Origin: Perognathus longimembris pacificus
Taxonomy: Eukaryota > Chordata > Mammalia > Rodentia > Heteromyidae
Direction: 5' to 3'
DNA length: 64,000 bases
Assembly (NCBI RefSeq): GCF_023159225.1
Contig: NC_063175.1
Coordinates: forward strand, 2,920,755-2,984,754
The notes below the pieces were generated by a model. It was not told the origin of the DNA and did no database searches. It saw only the letters and a list, made by a program, of their open reading frames with translations. Positions 56,645-64,000 of this stretch are shown piece after piece. How positions within the stretch are numbered: position 1 is the first letter of the stretch; each line of letters opens with the position of its first letter. Made by a program: the position numbers and the translations under genes.

Positions 56645-59610
56645 AAGAGTTCTAATTCAGTTATTCAGAACTGGTTTATCAGGATTATTATTGGAAATAG
56701 AAAGAAGGAAGCTATACCAATACTACAGAGTCTCCATGTCAGGGCTATGGAGCTGAAGTGTCTATTGGACAAAAGCAAGAATGTACTTGGAGCTGCAGGC
56801 TTATAACAAAGTGGGGAAAAGCTCATTGACTTCTCTACAAAGGTAAGTCTATTGTATCCTCCATAGCTTAGAAGTAGAAAGAATGTACGTTTTGTCAAAC
56901 TCATCCATTATTAATCAATACATCCCTCTGTTTGCCTTTTGCTCACCATTTTTATTCTTTTCCTATCTACCACTGGTCCACAACACTTGTTATCACAGAC
57001 AGTAAGAATGTATGAAAACCACTTAGAATTTCCAAACCCTGCCATCTCTTTACCTCTCATTATTTCATATTATTTCACTTGTAGGCTAAATTTCCACAAG
57101 TTATGTCTCAGTAGGAGAAAAGTAAATCAAACTATTACTCTTCCTTTATAAATCAAAAATATTACATGGTTTTAGTTCATCTGGAAAGTTAATGTTCAAT
57201 TGTTAAGAAGTAAGTGATTGTAATGCTGAAGGGGCATAGTTTTTAATTCATACTTAACTAATCAGTAAGCAACCAAAAACAAAAATAATAAATAAAAATG
57301 AGGAAAAGAGTCTAACATTAAAAAATGGAGTTTTATACTGGAGTTTTTTTCTTCTGCTGGTATGGATTTTAGTTTGAGATATGTCTCCATTTAAAAGTGA
57401 GCTTAATGGTTTAGGTAGCTAAAGGATCAGAAAATTGACTGTAAAAACTGAATTGCTCAGATTTATGGCTGGATGATATGTGTGAACTACTACTAGTGTC
57501 AAAATATCCATCTAGAGAAAGGACTTTAGTACCATAAAATGTGGCTCTGACTATGCTCCTTCCTCATTCAACATTTTATAATTCTTTTAGCTAAATGGAG
57601 ACATGTGAAATTACTTTTGCCAGATTTTCATAGAAAAACAAATAGAACACTGGTATGATGATTGATGGATGTCATATTCAAAATTATTTTGGTGATTTAA
57701 AAACATGAGAAAAATTAGACAAGTATAAGTGTAAAGTCATGCATTTACATTCAGAGGTTTTTTAATTACATGAATATAATATGAAGATAATTATTTGAAT
57801 ACATTTCTTATGAGAATTACCTGTTAACTTTGCTTAACAATAAAATCAATATAAACCAATAGCACAACTCAAATATTCTGTAAAAGAGCAATGGAAACTT
57901 GAGCCTCATTAACCAAGGAAATGGTCCAGGTTAAGAAATTGAGAATAGCATGGGTCTTCATTGTTGCCATTTGAGTTCAGTTTGGAACAATTATCACTCA
58001 ATGTTAAGAGGATCACCAGCCACTAAAAGTTTTTGAATTATGTTTCAAGAACAGGAATGGGGGTGTTCATCATTTTCTCTGCCATAGTTTTTCTCTGGTA
58101 TCGCTAAAAAACCACTCACAAATGCCATTTTCTACTTCTATTTATTCAAAAAACAAAACAAACAAGGAAAGCATCCTTAGCAGACATGGACATTTACTGT
58201 TAAATTACTCAGTAATGTTAATGATCATGTGGACATGGTGGATTCAAAGATGGATTCATCCTTGAGTCTACAATAAAGTTTTATGTTCCACACTGAAACA
58301 GCGTTGTATATCATGTTAAAGCACCTCCAAAATATGCCACTCTGGCATACAGATTATTTTCAGCTGACAGCAATTCAGAAAAAGCAGGCACAAGGTGAAT
58401 TCCTTTGTCCCTGAATTATCAACCAGAAATCAGACCATAAGCTCCCTTGTGAAAGTGTCTCCCCATCCCTACCCACCCCCACCTCCCACACCAGGAAAGG
58501 ACAACTTATCACCAGAGGTGAGATGGCATTGAAAAAGAGTCAACACAAGTAAACCATATAAGTGGCTCTTATCTACCATTATTTTCCCATATATTGTTTT
58601 TTTCCTAAATTTAGGGATTCATTCATCTTCTCGATATTTTTGAAATGTTTCCCCTTTTGTACAACAGATATAAAAATCTCAAAGCCTAGACAGTTTTTTC
58701 AGGGAGTTTCTCTTTCTACAAAGCATCCACTTGCCTACTGTGTCAGTAAAACAGTTAACATGACATGCACTATGTATGCCTTCTCATGTCTATCCGTCTA
58801 TTGTCATTGTATTTCAAAGACCCAGTCAAAGAATATAAGAGAGAGAGGAAAAATTTCCTCATCTACAGGAAAGTTAATCTTCAACGTTTTTTCGTTAAGA
58901 ACTATTGATATCATCTTCTTAGGTGACATGAATTTGTACCATAGAGGTACTGGAAGTGATTATTAATACAAATGACTTTACACACTTTAGTTCTACTCAC
59001 ATAAGAATCTATACTCAGAAATTATACTTCCATGGCAATCTTAACTAGAAATATGTATAAAAGATATTGGTTATTGAAATAAATGGAGATTATAGGTTAA
59101 ATATTTCCCTCAATGCCATTCTTCAAAATATCAGTGGCAAAAAGGGACATGTGAATGAAAAAGAAGTAGGGTAGACATTGTTGAAAGATTCAAGGAAGAT
59201 GAAATAGGCTAGTTTCTATTGTATCAACTAATGAGCAGAACTAACAATGGCAGAGCTCTCTATGAATGTAAGAATTCTCCACAATAAAAATATATTCAAT
59301 AAAATAAGTTCTTGGTCTGTGGAAGAGTTTAAACAGGAGTTGATAAATATTTTCATTGTATTGCAAGGAAAGATATAGTTCATGAGATGTTCAAATAATT
59401 CAGTTATCTCACGGTGATGGGGCGTTATGCAGCCATTGTATAGGGAAATGACTAAAGCTAAATCGTACCATACACTCATTACTTCAGTTATCCCATGTCA
59501 CTTTTTCTCTATTCTATGAATAAATATATGGTTACTAACTTAAAAAAAAACAGGTATAGTTTATGAATTTAAGGATAACCAGATGATCTCAAGAAATTGT
59601 CAACATTTAA
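56645..59610. other. Unique AT-rich DNA
   Basis: About 3 kb with no gene, RNA or firm repeat recognised. 58285-58420 vaguely resembles an old LTR, but I cannot classify it. A 134-codon frame starting at a GTG (58562-58966) has no other support. Confidence 0.4.
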
Positions 59611-59624
59611 AATTTTCTACTTAA

Positions 59625-59840
59625 GGGCTGGGGATATAGCCTAGTGGCAAGAGTGCCTGCCTCGGATACACGAGGCCCTAGGTTCGATTCCCCAGCACCA
59701 CATATACAGAAAACGGCCAGAAGTGGCGCTGTGGCTCAAGTGGCAGAGTGCTAGCCTTGAGCGGGAAGAGGCCAGGGACAGTGCTCAGGCCCTGAGTCCA
59801 AGGCCCAGGACTGGCCAAAAAAAAAAAAAAAAAAAAAAAA
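59625..59840 (+). mobile_element. IDL-Geo SINE, near-consensus
   Basis: 'GGGCTGGGGATATAGCCTAG', perfect box B 'GGTTCGATTCC', Geo core 'GTGGCGCTGTGGCTCAAGTG' and a long poly(A). The flanks ATTTTCTACTTAA (59612-59624) and AAAATTCTACTTAA (59841-59854) are the likely duplication. One of the youngest-looking SINEs here. Confidence 0.96.
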
Positions 59841-59929
59841 AAAATTCTACTTAATATAAAAGATTGCTTCTTACAATACAATTTTCTTAAATGTGAACAT
59901 GATAAAAAGAAAAATGGCCCCCAAAAAAT

Positions 59930-60180
59930 GAACACCAGGGAACTGGTATTTCAAAGGTATAGGGGAAGGTGAAGAGTAGGGAAAAGACAAATGAAGAGAG
60001 AAAGGGGAGAGAATGCAATTATAATATTCAATTAATATATGAAACTAAGAAAACTGAGGGGAGGTTGGTAGAGATGGGGGAAAAGATGAAAAGCTTTCAA
60101 GATGCATTGTACTTATAAACTAACTTATTGCATGGTAACTCCTTTGTATAAGAGATTAAAATATAATTTAAAAAAAGAAA
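59930..60180 (+). repeat. Diverged ~250-bp interspersed repeat, probably an old LINE-1 3' end
   Basis: It shares 'AAGATGCATTGTACTTATAA', 'GGTAACTCCTTTGTATAAGA' and an A-rich end with the other copies at 18440, 43160 and 56340. Confidence 0.55.
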
Positions 60181-60459
60181 ATATGACAAGATTTTCTTGC
60201 CTTGCTTTACAATATCTTTTTCCACCTCATGAGTTCTGATGGTTAACTAAACGAGAGTAATATTGTACAGTCAACCAAATGCAGCACATATTGTATACAT
60301 ATTATGAGTAAGAAACTCTAAGGTTGGCTTATATGATTTGTTGAGCAGATACAACATATAATAACAAAGGGAAAATTAAAAAATATGTTCAATAAGGCCA
60401 GCAAGAAAAAGTGTAAGAAAAAAATTAAACATGTCCTGAATGAAAACACATGAATACAA

Positions 60460-62465
60460 TTCCTTTATTTTATTTTATTTTATTGTAAATGTGGTATACA
60501 GAGGTTACAGTCACATAAGTAAGGTAATGAGTACATTTCTTGTGAATGTTACTTCCTCCCTCATTTTCTCCCACCTTCCCCCACCCCTCCTTCCACTCAA
60601 GTTGTAAAGTTCATTTCCAGCAGTGTCTTGTGAGTTTCACTGTTGCATTGATTAACCCTTTATCCTTTGTCTCACCATTTCTGTGATTCCCCTTCCCTTT
60701 CTCGAATCAGATAAACAAATCATGGTACCAAAATTCAAAAACAATGACAACAGGGGATAAACCAAAGGAAAAAAGATGAGAGGAAAAAGAAATAACTTCA
60801 CACAGCACGTTTTTAAAAATACTCCATATCTTGGAGTTCACTTCTATTAGCATCATTATACATGGTCACATATACATAGCTACTGAGCTATTGTGATCCT
60901 CTGCTAGGACTATCTGAGACATATACTAATTATTACAAATGAGGGAAACCATGGAGTCTATGTTCCTTTGAGCCTGGTTTACTTCACTTAATTTTTTTTA
61001 TTTTTTGCCAGTCCTGGGGCTTGAACTCAAGGCCTCAGCACTGTCCCTGGCTCCTTTTTGCTCAAAGCTAGCACTCTACTTGAGCCACAGTGCCACTTCT
61101 GGCCATTTTCTATATACATGGTGCTGGGGAATCGAACCCAGGGCTTCATGTATACAAAGCAAGCACTCTTGCCACTAGGCCATATTCCCAGCCCCCACTT
61201 AATATTATTTTTCTAAAGTCTTTCCATTTTCTTACAAATAGAACAATATAATTCTTTCTGATAGAAGCATAGAATTCTATTGTGCATAAATAGCACATTT
61301 TCTTGATCCATTCATCTACTGAGGGGCATCTGGGTTTGTTCCATATCTTAGCGATGGTAAATTGTGCTGCAATGAAAATAGTTGGCTGGTAGCTTTAGTG
61401 TGGCCTTGTTTGTTATCATTAGGGTAAATGCCCACGAGTGGGATTGATAGGTCATAGGGGAGCTCTATGTTTAGTCTTTTGAGGAGCCTCCATACTTCTT
61501 TCCAAAGTGGTTGAACCAGTTTATATTCCCACCAACAGAGTGGTAGATGCCCTTTTGACCACCTCCCTACCAGCATCTGCTATTGTTTGTTTTCTTGATA
61601 ATGACCATTCTAACTGGGGTGAGGTGGAATTTCCATGTGCTTATGATTGCATGTCTTTTATGGCCAGAGATGTTGAACATTTCTTCATGTGTCTATTAGC
61701 TATTCTTATTTCCTCTCCAGAGAAATCTCTTTTTAATTGTTTAGCCCACTTATTAATGAGGTGGTTGTTTCTTTGAGGATTTTTTATTGGAGGAGATAAT
61801 TTTTTGAGCTCTAGGTATATTTTTTATATGAGGCCCTTGTCTGTTGCATAGCTAGTGAAGATTTCCCAATCTATACCTTCCTGTAACATTTGCAGTGTAT
61901 CTGCTCTTACCTAGAGGTATTGATGGATTTAGAGTTTATTCTGGTGCAGAGGGATATATAAAGATCTAACTTTAGTTTTCTACACATGGATAGCCAATTC
62001 TGCTAGCACCATTTGTTGAAAAGGCTGTCTTTCTTCTATCTGATGATTTTGGCTCCCTATCAAAGATAGGTGGCCATAGGTCTGTGGGATCATTTCTGGT
62101 CCTCAATTCTATTCAATTGGTCCTCAGGTTTGTTCATGTGCCAGTTCCAAGCTGGGTTGTTTTTTTATAAACTATGGCTTTATAATAGAGTTTGAAGTTT
62201 GGTATTGATATTCTTCCAGCACTGTTATTCCTGCTAAGGATTGTTTTTGCTATTCATGGTCTTCTATTATTCCATATGAATTTTTGAATTGCTTCTTCTG
62301 TTTCATTAAAGCTTGTTGTTGGAATATTGATAGATAGTGTATTGAATTTGTAGATAGATTTGGACAATATTGCCATTTTCATTATGTTAATCCTCCCAAT
62401 CCAGGAGCTTGGGAAGTTTTCCATTTCCTTAAATCAGCTTTAATTTCCTTTTTCAGGTTTTTAAA
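60460..62465 (-). mobile_element. 5'-truncated LINE-1, carrying a SINE
   Basis: (TTTTA)n at 60463-60483 is the tail. The 3' UTR complement runs to ~60960, and the ORF2p C-terminal region lies at 61240-61800 (61576-61316 encodes the cysteine-motif tail, [20 protein letters not shown]). Sequence up to 62465 matches the thumb/connection region in reverse ('ATTATGTTAATCCTCCCAAT' is the complement of the WIGRINI block). Many stops; inactive. Interrupted at 60990-61194. Confidence 0.93.
60990..61194 (-). mobile_element. IDL-Geo SINE inside the LINE-1
   Basis: A T-run and 'GCCAGTCCTGGGGCTTGAAC' start it; it ends 'AGGCCATATTCCCAGCCC'. CACTTAAT lies on both sides (60985 and 61195 regions), as expected for a target duplication. 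Minus sense, full dimer. Confidence 0.94.
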
Positions 62466-62621
62466 GTTTTAAAGATATTTTCATACAGATAGTAGAACAT
62501 ATAGTAATATTTTTACTATTATTATTTAAAATCTTCTGAATAACTTGAATTTTTAGGAAATTAACATGATATTTTTATAAAACAGTAATTGTAACTCTTG
62601 CTAAAAAATGAAAATAGGGAA

Positions 62622-62642
62622 CAGAGATAGATGATAGATAGG

Positions 62643-62718
<76 letters not shown>
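62622..62718. repeat. (GATA)n microsatellite
   Basis: AGATAGATGATAGATAGGTA start, then an almost perfect GATA run to ~62718. Confidence 0.97.
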
Positions 62719-62924
62719 CCTACTTTACATAAGCTGCCCTGAACGCCTTCATTCTTGAGGTGGCAGGTCCTGTCTCTTGTTTCCTATATACTTTGATATT
62801 GACTCTGCTAACTAGATTACTACACTGCAGCCATCCATTTACTTTCCAGTTAAACCAATGTTTTGAAAGACCTCCACTGTGGGCAAACCTCTGAGCTATG
62901 ATCATCAGACCAGACCATATCAAA

Positions 62925-63090
62925 AAGGAGGCTATAAACAGGAGAATGTCACTTTAGACCATCCTGGGCAAAAAAAAAAAAAAAACCACAGATACAACCC
63001 TGAGTACAAAGGACCAGAGGCAGGCCTCAAGTAGCATAGCACATGTATTAAGGCCCTACTTCAAACTCTAATTCTACCAAATAAATGGTG
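62925..63090 (+). mobile_element. Degenerate B1-like plus ID-like SINE
   Basis: 'CACTTTAGACCATCCTGGGC' with an internal A16 run, then 'CTCAAGTAGCATAGCACATG' and 'CCCTACTTCAAACTCTAATT' (tRNA-like monomer), ending in an A-rich sequence. Confidence 0.62.
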
Positions 63091-63094
63091 TAAG

Positions 63095-64000
63095 GTAAAT
63101 AGAAGAAAATAACAAAGCACCAAGTATCAAAATGTACTTCGGTTCTTGTTGAAGTCTTGTTCTCTAATATGCATTGTTGCATATGCTGTTTTAATAACTA
63201 AATTGTGTCATGTAATTCTATTTTTAATTAAAAACTATTTCCATTTTTGTCTTTTAAAATACTAGAGCAAGAAAAGAGAAGGTAATTGCTGAAATAACTG
63301 ATTATGTCTTTGGTAAACAAAGGGAGCAGGGTAAGAGTTTGTGGCAAAAGCAGCTAAACCAGAGCTGTAACTGGGGTAGAAGAAAAAGCAAATCAATTTC
63401 AGTACTTAGTAAATGGTAAGTGGCTGAGATGACAAGAAATGAGAAATGATATCTACAAATTTCCCATCCTGCAGGTACAAGGATGGCAGTGTTTCCAAAT
63501 CAGAATACAATTCAGAGCAAGAATCTGAGTAGGAAACACAGCTCAAAGCAGACTTGGATTTAGGGAATCTGTAGACGTTTAAGGACAGCTAGCATTGCTA
63601 GCTATGCTTTAGCTAGCAATTAGAGTCCTTGGAAGAGAATGAGGTGAAAAGTAGAGGCACGTATTTACTGCTATCGCTATTTCACAGTCCTGTCAGACCC
63701 AACATCCCTCCACTGTTTAGCCAGACACTATAAACCTTGGACTAGATACTGCAAAGCCCACAGAAGCTTCAAAAATATCACTTGGTTTCACAAGCAGGAA
63801 TCATAGAAAGAAACTCAACGAAAATAAATTCTTTTCACATTGCCTAATAAGAAAATATTTTCAATATTAGGGGGAAAAATTCTTTCTTCTGTAAAATAGA
63901 TTGTGTATGATCTTATAATGTGATTAAAGCTTATTGGTGCTCATCAGTGAGGTGACAATTACATGGTGCTTTTCATTTTCTAACTGCTTTACAAGCACTA
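63095..64000. other. Unique DNA, nothing recognised
   Basis: No repeat or exon recognised up to the right edge. A local GCTAGC-type inverted repeat occurs at ~63585-63620. Confidence 0.4.

Noticed and set aside
58562..58966. A 134-codon open frame
   Set aside because: It starts at GTG, is Phe/Ser/Cys-rich as expected of AT-rich DNA, and lacks any domain, conservation hint or splice context.
59625..59710. A tRNA-Ala-like gene with good A and B boxes
   Set aside because: It is the left monomer of an IDL-Geo SINE. It cannot complete a cloverleaf and is followed by the Geo half and poly(A).

Overview
This window looks like a gene-poor, retroelement-dense stretch of a rodent nuclear genome. I found no functional protein-coding gene, tRNA, rRNA, CRISPR array or bacterial-type operon. 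The most diagnostic element is a dimeric SINE. Its left half is ID/tRNA-Ala-like, with a box B of the GGTTCGATTCC type. Its right half carries the core 'GGCGCTGTGGCTCAAGTGGC'. This matches what I know of IDL-Geo, a SINE described as restricted to Geomyoidea (pocket mice, kangaroo rats, pocket gophers). Together with rodent-type LINE-1s and B1-like SINEs, this makes a heteromyid or geomyid source likely. The species cannot be named from the sequence.

Layout. 0-30 kb: mostly 5'-truncated L1 3' ends, SINEs, a long GAAA/GGAA tract, an ancient L1 ORF2 relic (8.9-10 kb), a decayed C2H2 zinc-finger pseudogene (16.5-17.2 kb) and an RPL11 processed pseudogene (19.5-20.1 kb). 28.8-34.0 kb: two head-to-head L1s. 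The plus-strand one is split at 30.87 kb by a ~3 kb composite insertion holding a near-intact WASHC3 (CCDC53) retrocopy, a SINE and a 5'-inverted L1. 34-44.6 kb: L2 and MIR relics and several L1s, including a 2 kb ORF2 segment. 44.65-55.81 kb: a nest of L1s. A minus-strand L1 with its own 5' end at ~55.81 kb is interrupted in ORF1 by a second L1 (47,644-53,012) with a perfect 17-bp target-site duplication and by a SINE. Its 3' side is replaced by an oppositely oriented ORF2 segment. 55.8-64 kb: MIR, old repeats, unique AT-rich DNA and a minus-strand L1 carrying a SINE.

Nothing here works together as a pathway. The biology is the history of L1-driven retrotransposition: autonomous L1s, SINEs and three gene-derived relics (at least two of them retrocopied mRNAs). 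Relative ages follow from nesting: MIR and L2 are oldest, then ancient L1, then a diverged ~250-bp repeat, then L1 3' ends, then IDL-Geo and ID copies with clean duplications. I found no convincing undescribed system. The best leads are the composite insertion, the nested L1 whose reverse-transcriptase domain is missing, and an apparent coincidence of three L1 rearrangement breakpoints at one ORF2 position.
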